From positions 124,001 to 188,000 of the forward strand of contig NZ_CAJYGQ010000006.1 of assembly GCF_913773635.1 (NCBI RefSeq): a DNA stretch of 64,000 bases, given 5' to 3'. Below the pieces are notes generated by a model, which ran no database searches, was not told the DNA's origin, and was given only the letters and a program-made list of their open reading frames with translations. The translations under genes and the position numbers were made by a program. The stretch comes from an uncultured Mucilaginibacter sp. (GTDB taxonomy: Bacteria; Bacteroidota; Bacteroidia; Sphingobacteriales; Sphingobacteriaceae). Below, piece by piece: positions 45,707 through 53,975 of the stretch (position 1 is its first letter; every line of letters begins with the position of its first letter).

Positions 45707-47080
45707 ATGAAGCAGAGCAAACTTACCCTTTTTATTTTTTTAGCGCTTGTTTTGGGCGTTGTTACCGGTTATTTATACAATGTTAATGTTATTAATGAGT
45801 ATAATGACAAGATAATTGCCTCCGAAACCCGTATCAAAGCTATTGACACAAGAGTTGTGCAGCTTAAAGATACCACCGTTGCTGAATTTGGTACGCTTAA
45901 AGCCGAACGTGCAACCATGGTTAAAGAGCGTAAGGATGCCGATACAACCCGCGAAGATAAATTAGTTGGCTTCAGCATACTAAGCGACATCTTTTTAAGA
46001 TTGATTAAAATGATTGTAGCGCCATTGGTGTTTACAACGTTAGTAGTAGGCGTAGCTAAAGTGGGCGACATTGGTGCCGTGGGCCGTATAGGCGGTAAGA
46101 CCATGTTATGGTTTTTAAGTGCCACGCTGGTATCGTTGCTTTTGGGTATGTTGCTGGTTAATTTCTTCCGTCCGGGCGAAACCATGCACCTGTCATTGCC
46201 AGATAGTCATTTAAGTACAGGAATACAAAAAACAGCTTTATCACTGCGCGATTTTATAAGCCATGTTGTACCAAAAAGCTTTGTTGAAGCCATGGCCAAT
46301 AATGAAATATTGCAAATTGTTGTTTTTGCCTTGTTTTTTGGCGTGGCTACCGGTGCAATAGGTGAAAAAGGAGAGATAGTTGTTAAAGCTATGGACGCCA
46401 TAGCTCATGTAATTTTAAAAATTACCGGTTATGTAATGTACGTAGCTCCGTTGGCCGTTTTTGGTGCAATTACAGCTGTAATAGCGCGCCAGGGTTTAGG
46501 CATATTATCAACCTATGCCATTTTTATAGGTGAGTTTTATTTTTCGCTTATAGTGCTGTGGCTAGTAATTTTACTGGCAGGTATTGTAGTATTGGGTAAA
46601 CGTGCGCTCACCTTACTTAATCGTATCAAAGACGCTATGCTGGTTGCATTCAGTACATCAACAAGTGAAGCAGCTTACCCGCGCATTTTGATGGAATTGG
46701 AACGCTTTGGTTGCAACAATAAAATTGTAAGCTTTGTACTTCCGCTGGGGTATTCTTTTAATCTCGATGGCTCGATGATGTACATGACCTTTGCGTCCTT
46801 GTTTTTGGCTCAATCATACGGTATTCATTTAGCCTTTGGCCAGCAGTTATCCATGCTATTGGTATTAATGTTAACCAGTAAGGGTATTGCCGGTGTTCCG
46901 CGTGCTTCATTGGTAGTAATTGCAGGCACTATAGCAATGTTTAACATACCCGAAGCCGGACTGGCTTTGCTTATAGGTATTGATCCGCTGTTGGATATGG
47001 GCCGTTCGGCTACTAACGTTTTAGGAAACGCTATGGCTACGGCGGTGGTAAGCAAATGGGAGGGAGAGCTTAAGAATTAA
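45707..47080 (+). CDS. Dicarboxylate/amino-acid:cation symporter (DAACS family)
   Basis: This 457-residue transporter has about eight membrane segments plus two re-entrant loops. The DAACS signatures are FSTSTSEAAYPRIL (near 312-325), the serine-rich loop, and GYSFNLDGSMMYM (near 343-355), with the C-terminal MGRSATNVLGNAMATAVVS motif. Family members import glutamate, aspartate or C4-dicarboxylates with Na+ or H+. An extended, charged N-terminal region (24-80) between the first two helices is longer than in GltP. Confidence 0.92.
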   Translation: MKQSKLTLFIFLALVLGVVTGYLYNVNVINEYNDKIIASETRIKAIDTRVVQLKDTTVAEFGTLKAERATMVKERKDADTTREDKLVGFSILSDIFLRLIKMIVAPLVFTTLVVGVAKVGDIGAVGRIGGKTMLWFLSATLVSLLLGMLLVNFFRPGETMHLSLPDSHLSTGIQKTALSLRDFISHVVPKSFVEAMANNEILQIVVFALFFGVATGAIGEKGEIVVKAMDAIAHVILKITGYVMYVAPLAVFGAITAVIARQGLGILSTYAIFIGEFYFSLIVLWLVILLAGIVVLGKRALTLLNRIKDAMLVAFSTSTSEAAYPRILMELERFGCNNKIVSFVLPLGYSFNLDGSMMYMTFASLFLAQSYGIHLAFGQQLSMLLVLMLTSKGIAGVPRASLVVIAGTIAMFNIPEAGLALLIGIDPLLDMGRSATNVLGNAMATAVVSKWEGELKN

Positions 47081-47109
47081 TTTCGGATTCAGATGTCGCA
47101 TCCGCTTTA

Positions 47110-47117
47110 TACCTTTG
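47110..47117 (+). promoter_or_regulatory. TACCTTTG -7 box
   Basis: A consensus TAnnTTTG box, 28 bases before the ATG of the small membrane-anchored protein at 47146. Confidence 0.45.
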
Positions 47118-47145
47118 CACCCCGAAAACTCACTTAATACATTCC

Positions 47146-47640
47146 ATGACAGATAAAACAAGAAAAATATTCTTTGGCATCACTATAGTTGTTCCCATTC
47201 TTTTATACTGTGGTTACTACTATGGTATGATGGTTAAAAATGCACCGTATAGGTTTACAGATTTTCAATACTTCAGGTTAGAGTACGGCTTAAATGACAG
47301 CCTTGTTAACAAGTACAACTCTAAAACAGGTAACTACCAGTATGAAACTACAGGAGGGCATATTAAACAGCTTAATATGAAACTGAGCAAAGATAATTTG
47401 CTTTACCTGCACCGAAAAGCTGCAGACTTAGGTTTCTGGAATTTTCCCGAACAGGAAAAAGGTGACAGTAAAAAGCCGGCACCAAAGTATTTGATTGAAT
47501 TTGTTTATAAAGAGAAAAGCAAGAAAGTATACTTTGATCAGAACTATGATGGCGACCCATCATTGAAAGATGCCAACATGCGCCTTATCAAAGAAATCCA
47601 GAAAGTACTTGACGAAAGAGAAGAGAGTTTAGTCAAATAA
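47146..47640 (+). CDS. Membrane-anchored protein of unknown function
   Basis: This 164-residue protein has one N-terminal membrane helix (8-28, IFFGITIVVPILLYCGYYYG) and a soluble domain facing the periplasm. The domain mixes beta strands and charged loops (YRFTDFQYFRLEYGL, KYLIEFVYKEKSKKVYFDQNYDGD). No family is recognisable by eye. A -7 box lies just upstream and the ribosomal genes rplU-rpmA follow after their own promoter, so it is transcribed on its own. Confidence 0.7.
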   Translation: MTDKTRKIFFGITIVVPILLYCGYYYGMMVKNAPYRFTDFQYFRLEYGLNDSLVNKYNSKTGNYQYETTGGHIKQLNMKLSKDNLLYLHRKAADLGFWNFPEQEKGDSKKPAPKYLIEFVYKEKSKKVYFDQNYDGDPSLKDANMRLIKEIQKVLDEREESLVK

Positions 47641-47692
47641 ATATGCCCTTAAGAAAGCTGTTTATTGCACAAAAATATATTTAAATGATGCA

Positions 47693-47723
47693 TTGCTACT
47701 TCATGTAAGAATGCTTATATTTG
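47693..47723 (+). promoter_or_regulatory. Promoter of rplU-rpmA
   Basis: TTG at 47693-47695 and TATATTTG at 47716-47723 are separated by 20 bases, the standard Bacteroidota -33/-7 arrangement. The leader to the rplU ATG is about 30 nt. Confidence 0.75.
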
Positions 47724-47759
47724 CACCTCAAAATTTTAAACAATTAATTATTAACAACA

Positions 47760-48068
47760 ATGTACGCAATAGTAGATATAGCCGGACAGCAATTTAAAGT
47801 TGCAAAAGACCAGCAGATCTTTGTACACCGCTTACAGGGAGATGAAGGCGCTAGTATTGAATTTGACAAAGTATTGTTAGCAGAAAACGAAGGTAAATTT
47901 TCCTTAGGCAGCGCTTTAAGTGGTGCTAAAGTTTCAGCTACGATCCTGTCTCATGTAAAAGGTGAAAAAGTTTTAGTATTCAAAAAGAAACGCAGAAAAG
48001 GTTACAAAAAGAAAAACGGTCACCGTCAGCAATTCACTAAAATTGCCATCACTGGTATCACATTATAA
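47760..48068 (+). CDS. rplU: 50S ribosomal protein L21
   Basis: This 102-residue ribosomal protein binds 23S rRNA. It begins MYAIVDIAGQQFKVAKDQQ and ends with the KKRRKGYKKKNGHRQQFT signature. It is first of the rplU-rpmA pair, with a strong -33/-7 promoter upstream. Confidence 0.97.
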   Translation: MYAIVDIAGQQFKVAKDQQIFVHRLQGDEGASIEFDKVLLAENEGKFSLGSALSGAKVSATILSHVKGEKVLVFKKKRRKGYKKKNGHRQQFTKIAITGITL

Positions 48069-48119
48069 TTGAAGGTTTAACTTGGTGCGGTTTATGCCGT
48101 ACTGATAAAATATTATAAA

Positions 48120-48539
48120 ATGGCTCATAAAAAAGGTGCGGGTAGTTCCAAAAACGGCCGCGAATCGCATAGTAAACGTCTAGGTATCAAAATTTTTGGT
48201 GGTCAGCCAGCTATCGCAGGTAACATCATCGTTCGTCAGCGTGGTACCCGTCATAACCCAGGTTTGAATGTAGGTATCGGTCGTGACCATACTTTATTTG
48301 CTTTGATTGACGGTCAGGTTGTTTTCAAAAAGAAAGCTGATAACCGTTCATACGTTTCAGTTTTACCTTACGAAACTGCTGATGTTGCCGTTGCTGTTGC
48401 TCCTGTTGTAAACGTAGCTGCAGAAACTGAAGTAGTTCCTGCTAACGGTAAAGCAAAAAAAGCTCCTAAAGCCCAAGTTGAAGAAGAGGCTCCTAAAGCT
48501 GAAACTGCAACTGAAGGTGAAGAAGTTGTTGCTGAGTAA
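48120..48539 (+). CDS. rpmA: 50S ribosomal protein L27 with C-terminal extension
   Basis: The first 85 residues are canonical L27, beginning [19 protein letters not shown], whose N-terminus reaches the peptidyl-transferase centre. No cleavable leader is present. Residues 86-139 form an Ala/Val/Glu-rich tail with repeated [13 protein letters not shown] units, not needed for the L27 fold. It follows rplU by 51 bases and is closed by a strong terminator. Confidence 0.95.
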   Translation: MAHKKGAGSSKNGRESHSKRLGIKIFGGQPAIAGNIIVRQRGTRHNPGLNVGIGRDHTLFALIDGQVVFKKKADNRSYVSVLPYETADVAVAVAPVVNVAAETEVVPANGKAKKAPKAQVEEEAPKAETATEGEEVVAE

Positions 48540-48557
48540 TCAGTATTAAATAAATAA

Positions 48558-48593
48558 ACAAAAGGCTTACATCAACCGATGTAAGCCTTTTGT
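48558..48593 (+). terminator. Terminator after rpmA
   Basis: CAAAAGGCTTACATC / GATGTAAGCCTTTTG form a 15-bp perfect stem with a 4-base loop ending in a T-rich run. It separates the ribosomal genes from the Crp/Fnr gene, which begins 15 bases later. Confidence 0.93.
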
Positions 48594-48607
48594 TGTTATA
48601 CGCCATT

Positions 48608-49168
48608 ATGTACGCAGCACTAAGGCAACATATTGAAAAGGTAGTTGCACTCACTGATGAGGAGTTTGACTTTGTTTCCGCACAGTTTGTGATCAAAAAA
48701 TTCAGCAGGCGACAATATCTCTTTCAGGAAGATGAGCCAGTGCACTACACCTACTTTGTAGTAAAAGGACTGCTTAAATTAACTTTAAATGACGAGACAG
48801 GTAATGAGCATATACTTGCATTTGCCATGGAAGACTGGTGGGAAAGTGACTTTCAGGCGTTTTACCGGCAAAGCAAAGCAACAATGGCCTTGCAATGTTT
48901 GGAAAATACCGAGGTGCTTTGCCTGTCGCTTGCGGGATATAACAATTTATGCAGTAAGTTGCCAGCCATGGTATACTTCTTTTTAGTTAAGGCAAACGGT
49001 GGTCACGTATCAGCTCAGCAGCGCATTCTATCGCTTTTAAAGGGAAATGCAACCCAGCGCTACGAAGAATTTGTTAAACGGTATCCATCCTTAGTTCAAC
49101 GTGTGCCAAAGCGTTTACTTGCTTCTTACCTTGGCGTATCACGAGAAACTTTAAGTAGATTATACTAA
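48608..49168 (+). CDS. Crp/Fnr family transcriptional regulator
   Basis: This 186-residue regulator has a cyclic-nucleotide-type sensor domain (about 20-120, with FQEDEPVHYTYFVVKGLLKLTL) and a C-terminal helix-turn-helix (KRLLASYLGVSRETLSRLY) that ends abruptly at the recognition helix, a little shorter than usual. No iron-sulfur cysteines of Fnr are seen. The ATG at 48608 is preferred over a TTG at 48590. The RidA gene follows after 87 bases and is a candidate target. Confidence 0.88.
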   Translation: MYAALRQHIEKVVALTDEEFDFVSAQFVIKKFSRRQYLFQEDEPVHYTYFVVKGLLKLTLNDETGNEHILAFAMEDWWESDFQAFYRQSKATMALQCLENTEVLCLSLAGYNNLCSKLPAMVYFFLVKANGGHVSAQQRILSLLKGNATQRYEEFVKRYPSLVQRVPKRLLASYLGVSRETLSRLY

Positions 49169-49255
49169 TTAGATTATGATTGACTTCAAAATTGTGATAT
49201 AAGTCACCGTTTTAAGTTTTACTTGCTGCTCACCTTTGTATAAAACTTAATACAA

Positions 49256-49645
49256 ATGGAAAAGAGAATAATAAATCCGTGGACCTGGCAAAACGAGCGT
49301 AATTACGTACAGGCCGTTGAGGTTAGCAATGTGCAAAGCACCTTATACGTATCAGGTCAAACCGCCATAAGTGCCGATGGTGTTTCAAGCGATGCCGATA
49401 TGGAAACGCAGCTTAAGCTGGCTTTAAAAAATCTGGAGCAGGTTATAACCGAAGCGGGATTTGAGTGTGGCAACATTGTGCGCCTTAACATTTATACCAC
49501 AGCTACACATGAACTTTGGCCGCACTTTCCAATTTTTCAGGAATGGATTGTAAAGCACGGTATACAGCAAGCTTTAACATTATTAGAAGTGAAAAGTTTG
49601 TTTGAAACCTTAAAGGTGGAGTTGGAAGCAACGGTTGTAAAGTAA
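49256..49645 (+). CDS. RidA/YjgF family enamine-imine deaminase
   Basis: This is a 129-residue trimeric RidA-type protein that removes reactive imines formed by PLP enzymes. The motifs LYVSGQTAIS and LKNLEQVITEAG are in family positions. The conserved C-terminal arginine of canonical RidA is not obvious; the region reads LLEVKSLFETLKVELEATVV, so it may belong to a divergent subgroup. It lies just downstream of the Crp/Fnr gene. Confidence 0.88.
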   Translation: MEKRIINPWTWQNERNYVQAVEVSNVQSTLYVSGQTAISADGVSSDADMETQLKLALKNLEQVITEAGFECGNIVRLNIYTTATHELWPHFPIFQEWIVKHGIQQALTLLEVKSLFETLKVELEATVVK

Positions 49646-49652
49646 CCGACTT

Positions 49653-49702
49653 AAATAATTAAGGCTACCAATCATTAATTGATCTGCTAGCCTTAATTAT
49701 TT
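49653..49702. terminator. Bidirectional terminator
   Basis: AAATAATTAAGGCTA and TAGCCTTAATTATTT form a 15-bp stem with a 20-base loop between the convergent RidA gene and the small acidic gene. Confidence 0.85.
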
Positions 49703-49703
49703 A

Positions 49704-49964
49704 TTATTCTTGTATAGGCGACTGCGCTGAGTTGGCAAAGCCTATCTGCTCGGCTAGTTCGTCAACCCATCCGCTAAAATACGGGTCAGTACCACCAATT
49801 CGTTCCCAGTTTCCATCCTCGTTACGCGCAATTATGAGGTGAAGACTATCATCCAATGATTTAAATTCATAAGCCTGAACGCCGGCATCACCTGCTATTA
49901 AATCAACAACGCCTTCTATCTTACTGTCTGATCCGGTTAAAACAGCATCAAATTGATGTTCCAT
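49704..49964 (-). CDS. Small acidic protein of unknown function
   Basis: This 86-residue protein has no signal or membrane segment and a net acidic character. It carries LDDSLHLIIARNEDGNWERIGGTDP in its centre, which looks like a beta-hairpin-rich fold. No family is recognised. It is a single minus-strand gene ending right at a bidirectional terminator, which supports its being real. Confidence 0.6.
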   Translation of the reverse strand: MEHQFDAVLTGSDSKIEGVVDLIAGDAGVQAYEFKSLDDSLHLIIARNEDGNWERIGGTDPYFSGWVDELAEQIGFANSAQSPIQE

Positions 49965-50103
49965 ATATTATTTGTTAAAGTATCATTAGTTTTCATACAT
50001 AATAGCTTTGTTGATTGAATTGTTTGGAGGCTTGCTTACTACTTTTAGTTAGTTTAAAAAACTAATAGTTACAAATAGGCGTTATAATTGCTCAAGCACT
50101 ATT

Positions 50104-51039
50104 ATGATTTTTAAAAAGAGCGCAGATTATTTTCAGGTAGCCCAGGGAGTTTGGGGTACACGTATATTATTTGTTAATGTTTATTTTATAGCTAATCGTC
50201 GCGGATTTCCTAAAGGATGGGTGTTGGTAGATGCGGGTATACAGGGTTCCGCATCACACATAATATCAGTAGCTGAGAGTATTTTTGGTACCGGTGCCAA
50301 GCCATCGGCAATCATCCTTACTCACGCACATTCAGATCATACCGGCGCGCTGGAGGAATTGCTTAAGCAATGGGATGTTCCGGTGTATGCACATGAATAT
50401 GAGGTTCCGTATATTACAGGCAAGTCATCTTATCCGCCATCCGATCCTACAGTAGGTGAGGGTATTATGTCAATTATGTCATTACTTTTCAGGAAAAAGC
50501 CGCTTGATATAAGCAGGAATGTAAGGATTATTGATATGGAGAACGGCGTAGCCGAACTGCCCGAATGGCGTATAATTCATACACCGGGCCATACGCCAGG
50601 GCACATATCATTGTTTTTGCCGTTAAACACGACGTTGATAGTCGGCGATGCCTTTGTAGCTACCAAGCAGGAATCGGCTATATACAGCATCAGTAATATC
50701 AAAAGAATATCAGGTCCGCCAAGGTACATGACAACTGACTGGGTTGCTGCAGAAGCGTCGGTTAAAATTTTATCATCAATGGAACCCCGTATTGCGGGTA
50801 CCGGGCATGGCCCTGTTTTACGTGGTCGTGAGCTGCAGGAAGGGTTGCGAAACCTGGCCGAAAACTTTGTTGAGTTAGCTGTTCCGGCTGGAGGGCGTTA
50901 TGCCGAAACACCTGCTGAAGCCGATGAGACGGGTACATATTACATTCCTCCGTTCCGATCAACAACCAAATTTAAGGCTGTTGCCGGTCTTGCGGGTGCG
51001 TTAGCAGGCTTTGCTATTATAAAAGCATTTGTAAAATAG
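50104..51039 (+). CDS. MBL-fold metallo-hydrolase with C-terminal hydrophobic tail
   Basis: This 311-residue metallo-beta-lactamase-fold enzyme has the metal-binding THAHSDH near residues 77-83, HTPGHTPGH near 160-168, GDAF near 181 and a final GTGHGP near 236. The core is followed by a linker and a hydrophobic C-terminal segment (AVAGLAGALAGFAIIKAF) that may anchor it in the membrane. Substrate unknown. The DUF3820 gene follows by 14 bases. Confidence 0.9.
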   Translation: MIFKKSADYFQVAQGVWGTRILFVNVYFIANRRGFPKGWVLVDAGIQGSASHIISVAESIFGTGAKPSAIILTHAHSDHTGALEELLKQWDVPVYAHEYEVPYITGKSSYPPSDPTVGEGIMSIMSLLFRKKPLDISRNVRIIDMENGVAELPEWRIIHTPGHTPGHISLFLPLNTTLIVGDAFVATKQESAIYSISNIKRISGPPRYMTTDWVAAEASVKILSSMEPRIAGTGHGPVLRGRELQEGLRNLAENFVELAVPAGGRYAETPAEADETGTYYIPPFRSTTKFKAVAGLAGALAGFAIIKAFVK

Positions 51040-51053
51040 CTTAACTTTGCCGG

Positions 51054-51287
51054 GTGGAGCCCATACAACCCGACTACAGAGTTTTAATAGATATTGTTAA
51101 GATGCCAATGCCATTTGGCAAGTATAAAGGCACTTTGCTGTGCGATTTACCGGTAAGTTACCTGGAGTGGATGCACAGCAAAGGCATGCCTGCCGGCAAG
51201 TTGGGGATGATGCTGTCAACCGTTTACGAAATTAAGATCAATGGCCTTACGCCATTGCTGCAAAAAGTTAAATCAAAGGTTGGTTAA
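51054..51287 (+). CDS. DUF3820 family protein
   Basis: This 77-residue protein carries MPFGKYKGTLLCDLPVSYLEW, the DUF3820 hallmark, and ends in EIKINGLTPLL. The function of the family is not established. It uses a GTG start at 51054; the first ATG (codon 17) would remove part of the conserved N-terminus. A TAACTTTG (51042-51049) lies just upstream. Its last codons lie within a terminator hairpin shared with corA. Confidence 0.8.
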   Translation: MEPIQPDYRVLIDIVKMPMPFGKYKGTLLCDLPVSYLEWMHSKGMPAGKLGMMLSTVYEIKINGLTPLLQKVKSKVG

Positions 51288-51321
51288 ACTGGCAATCAGA
51301 GCCGGTTAAACCAACCCTTTT
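51278..51321. terminator. Bidirectional terminator shared by two convergent genes
   Basis: AGGTTGGTTAAACTGGC (51277-51293) pairs with GCCGGTTAAACCAACC (51301-51316), followed by CTTTTT. The stem overlaps the last codons of both the DUF3820 gene and corA. Confidence 0.85.
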
Positions 51322-52426
51322 TCCAAAAAAACAATACTTGAATAAGGCCGATGAATACCATGATGCCCACGCAATATAAATAGCCGTGAGGCTCATATAA
51401 CTCGGGCATATTTAGCGGAAGACGCTTATTGGTATCAGGATCGGAAGGGGCGAAGTTCATACCATAAACGCCCGCCACAAAAGTAAGGGGTATAAATATA
51501 ACCGAAATGATGGTGAGCACCTTCATGATTTCATTCATGCGGTTGCTTACCATTGATAAATACAAATCAATGTTGCTGGCGCTTATTTCCTTATAGCTTT
51601 CAATTAAATCTATTATTTGTATGCAATGGTCATATGCATCGCGTAAATAAGTTTTTGTTTCTTTGGTAATAAGCGGGCTTTCGGTTCTGATCATGTCATT
51701 AATCTTGTCACGCTCGGGCCAGCTTGCCCTTCGCAAAACAATAAGTGTACGCTTAAGGTGCTGCGTATCATACATAATGCTTTTATCGGCCTTCTCGTAA
51801 ATACGATCTTCAATTGCCTCAAGCTCTTCGCCAATTTGATTTAATACCACAAAGTACCAGTCAATAACGGTATCAAATAAAGCATAACAAATAAAGCCCG
51901 GCCCCAGCTTATGTATAGGGCTTTTAGGAGCATTTAACCTGCTTTCTAAACCGTCAAAATTGTCTTCGTAGGTTTCTTCAAAACTTATTATCAGATTGTC
52001 TTTAACAATTACAGATAGTTGCGTATTACTTAGCTCGCAATTTTCATTGCAGGTAATCAATCGGCCAGTAGCAAATACATATTCATCATACTCATCAAAC
52101 TTGGGCCGTTGATGATTGTTCATGATGTCTTCAAGCACCAGGTCATTGATATCCAGCCTGTCACCAATCTCTTCAATAAGCTTGGCATCGCCCATGCCGT
52201 TTATTTTAATCCAGTGCGTATGCTTGTCGCATTCGTTCAACTGATCAAGCACCGTATGAATATTATCACCTTCAGAGGTCACCAGTTCATCAGTGTTGTA
52301 GGAGTACATCTTAATGCGTGGCTTTAAAGCGCCATCGGGTACTCTTATCATACCCGGCCTGTCGCCCACGTTACCCGCACGCTTGTGCATGCGTGATGAT
52401 ATACGCTTATACTGTTTACTGGTCAT
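51296..52426 (-). CDS. corA: CorA family magnesium/cobalt transporter
   Basis: This 376-residue channel subunit has a long cytoplasmic funnel domain and two C-terminal helices joined by the GMN loop (VYGMNF near residues 328-333). The last helix is CVGIMVFIGLIQVLFFW, followed by a short basic tail (KKGWFNRL) that closes the inner ring. CorA forms pentamers that carry Mg2+ or Co2+. The family GMN motif is intact. WbqC lies 5 bases upstream on the same strand. Confidence 0.94.
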   Translation of the reverse strand: MTSKQYKRISSRMHKRAGNVGDRPGMIRVPDGALKPRIKMYSYNTDELVTSEGDNIHTVLDQLNECDKHTHWIKINGMGDAKLIEEIGDRLDINDLVLEDIMNNHQRPKFDEYDEYVFATGRLITCNENCELSNTQLSVIVKDNLIISFEETYEDNFDGLESRLNAPKSPIHKLGPGFICYALFDTVIDWYFVVLNQIGEELEAIEDRIYEKADKSIMYDTQHLKRTLIVLRRASWPERDKINDMIRTESPLITKETKTYLRDAYDHCIQIIDLIESYKEISASNIDLYLSMVSNRMNEIMKVLTIISVIFIPLTFVAGVYGMNFAPSDPDTNKRLPLNMPELYEPHGYLYCVGIMVFIGLIQVLFFWKKGWFNRL

Positions 52427-52431
52427 GTAAA

Positions 52432-53043
52432 TTAAAGATAACTTATTGCCTGTGGCCCCTGGTTAAACAGAAGATCAACGATGCTCAGATTCTTCAAGAA
52501 TCCTTTACGTTCTTCAAAAACCTGAAAGTATGGCTTTTGTTCAAACGCCGCATCTTTTTTAGGATGTATGCTGTTCCTGTAATCGGCCAGGTCATCATAG
52601 GCGCGGTGGTATTCTTCGGTATAGGTAAGCTTTGCCGGTAATTTTAAGAATTTTAAAATCATACTCAGCAATTGCTCATTGTAATCAAACAGGTAGTCAA
52701 ACTTGTCTTCATAAAACCTTGCAAAATCATCTTCATAAAATTCAAAATATGCCGACCGGCGGTAGCAGGCTTGCAAACTCATCCAATGCAACCGTTGCCA
52801 GTTAAAGTCATAGCTTATTTTTACATCTTTAACAGCCGTATGTACTTTAGAACCTTTAATTACAGGCACTACCAGGCTCAGTAACCCGTCGGGCGTGTAA
52901 ACATGAGCCCTGTTACGATATGTTTGTTTCGGAAAGTGTTCGTGCTTTTCAATAAGCACATTACTTTTGTTGTTGTTAAGTACGGTAAAGTACTCAACAG
53001 GTGGTAAATAAAACATGGGCAGCACGGCTCCGTTTTCCATCAT
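52432..53043 (-). CDS. WbqC-like protein
   Basis: This 203-residue protein has the WbqC motif LPMFYLPPVEYFTVL near its N-terminus, KQTYRNRAHV and the SYDFNWQRLHWMSLQACYRRSAYFE region. Family members are linked to O-antigen or cell-surface sugar synthesis, and a deacetylase- or transferase-like role is guessed in the literature. It is a soluble cytoplasmic protein by composition. Two adjacent ATGs (53043 and 53040) both could start it. It may form a unit with corA, 5 bases downstream. Confidence 0.88.
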   Translation of the reverse strand: MMENGAVLPMFYLPPVEYFTVLNNNKSNVLIEKHEHFPKQTYRNRAHVYTPDGLLSLVVPVIKGSKVHTAVKDVKISYDFNWQRLHWMSLQACYRRSAYFEFYEDDFARFYEDKFDYLFDYNEQLLSMILKFLKLPAKLTYTEEYHRAYDDLADYRNSIHPKKDAAFEQKPYFQVFEERKGFLKNLSIVDLLFNQGPQAISYL

Positions 53044-53081
53044 TATCTCTTATGTTTGTAGCTTAATATTTTGCGAAAATA

Positions 53082-53975
53082 ATGATAAAGAAAGGTTTTT
53101 CCAGATTGGGTGTAGGTTTGCTATACCTGATTTCGTTATTACCTTATCCTGTACTGTTTTTTATAGCCGATATACTTTTTGTTTTGCTATACCATTTAAC
53201 AGGGTACCGCCGCAAGGTAGTACAGCAAAATCTTGCCAACGCCTTTCCCGAAAAATCTATAAATGAGCGTTTGGCTATAGAAAAGAAATATTATCGTTTC
53301 TTAGCCGATCTTATAATGGAAACTATTAAATTATATTCCATATCTGCCGATGAAACAATTAAAAGAGTTGATTTTCGCGACCATTTATTAAAGGATAATG
53401 AAGCCTTCAAAAGCGGAAAAAGTATAATAGCAGCAGTAGGCCATTATGGTAACTGGGAGAGCGGTTGCCTGCGCATGGGATTGGTTGAAGAAAGAAAGTG
53501 TATCATTGCTTACAAGCCATTATCCAACAATATATTCGATAAGTTTTTCTATGATCTGCGTTCGCGTTTCGGAACGCTGATGGTTCCAATGAAAAATACT
53601 TTTCGCACTGTTGTGGCTCACCGCAGGCAGCATACCTTAACCGTGTTAGCAGGCGATCAAACGCCGTCGCGCGATGAGGTAACTTATTTCACTAATTTCC
53701 TTAACCAACCTACAGCCGTATTTTTGGGCGTTGAGAAGTTAGCCAAGGCTACAGATAGCCTGGTTGTATTTTGTGATGTAAGGCGTGTAGGGCGTGGCTA
53801 TTACACGTGTACATTTGTACCTTTGTTTGATAATCCAAAAGATACTGCCGAATACGAGATAACCAACGCACATGTGCAGTATCTGGAAAACGTAATACGA
53901 GAAGAACCCGAATTTTGGCTTTGGTCTCACCGCAGGTGGAAATTTAAGCCGGAAGATTTAAACAAGCATGAATAA
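53082..53975 (+). CDS. LpxL/HtrB family lipid A acyltransferase
   Basis: This 297-residue inner-membrane enzyme has an N-terminal membrane segment (about 12-38) and the acyltransferase motif HYGNWE (H121 to E126), followed by AGDQTPS near 190. It is typical of LpxL/LpxM late acyltransferases that add acyl chains to lipid A or related lipids. Its stop overlaps the GT2 gene by 8 bases, so the two are coupled and probably act on the same surface glycolipid (inference). Confidence 0.91.
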   Translation: MIKKGFSRLGVGLLYLISLLPYPVLFFIADILFVLLYHLTGYRRKVVQQNLANAFPEKSINERLAIEKKYYRFLADLIMETIKLYSISADETIKRVDFRDHLLKDNEAFKSGKSIIAAVGHYGNWESGCLRMGLVEERKCIIAYKPLSNNIFDKFFYDLRSRFGTLMVPMKNTFRTVVAHRRQHTLTVLAGDQTPSRDEVTYFTNFLNQPTAVFLGVEKLAKATDSLVVFCDVRRVGRGYYTCTFVPLFDNPKDTAEYEITNAHVQYLENVIREEPEFWLWSHRRWKFKPEDLNKHE

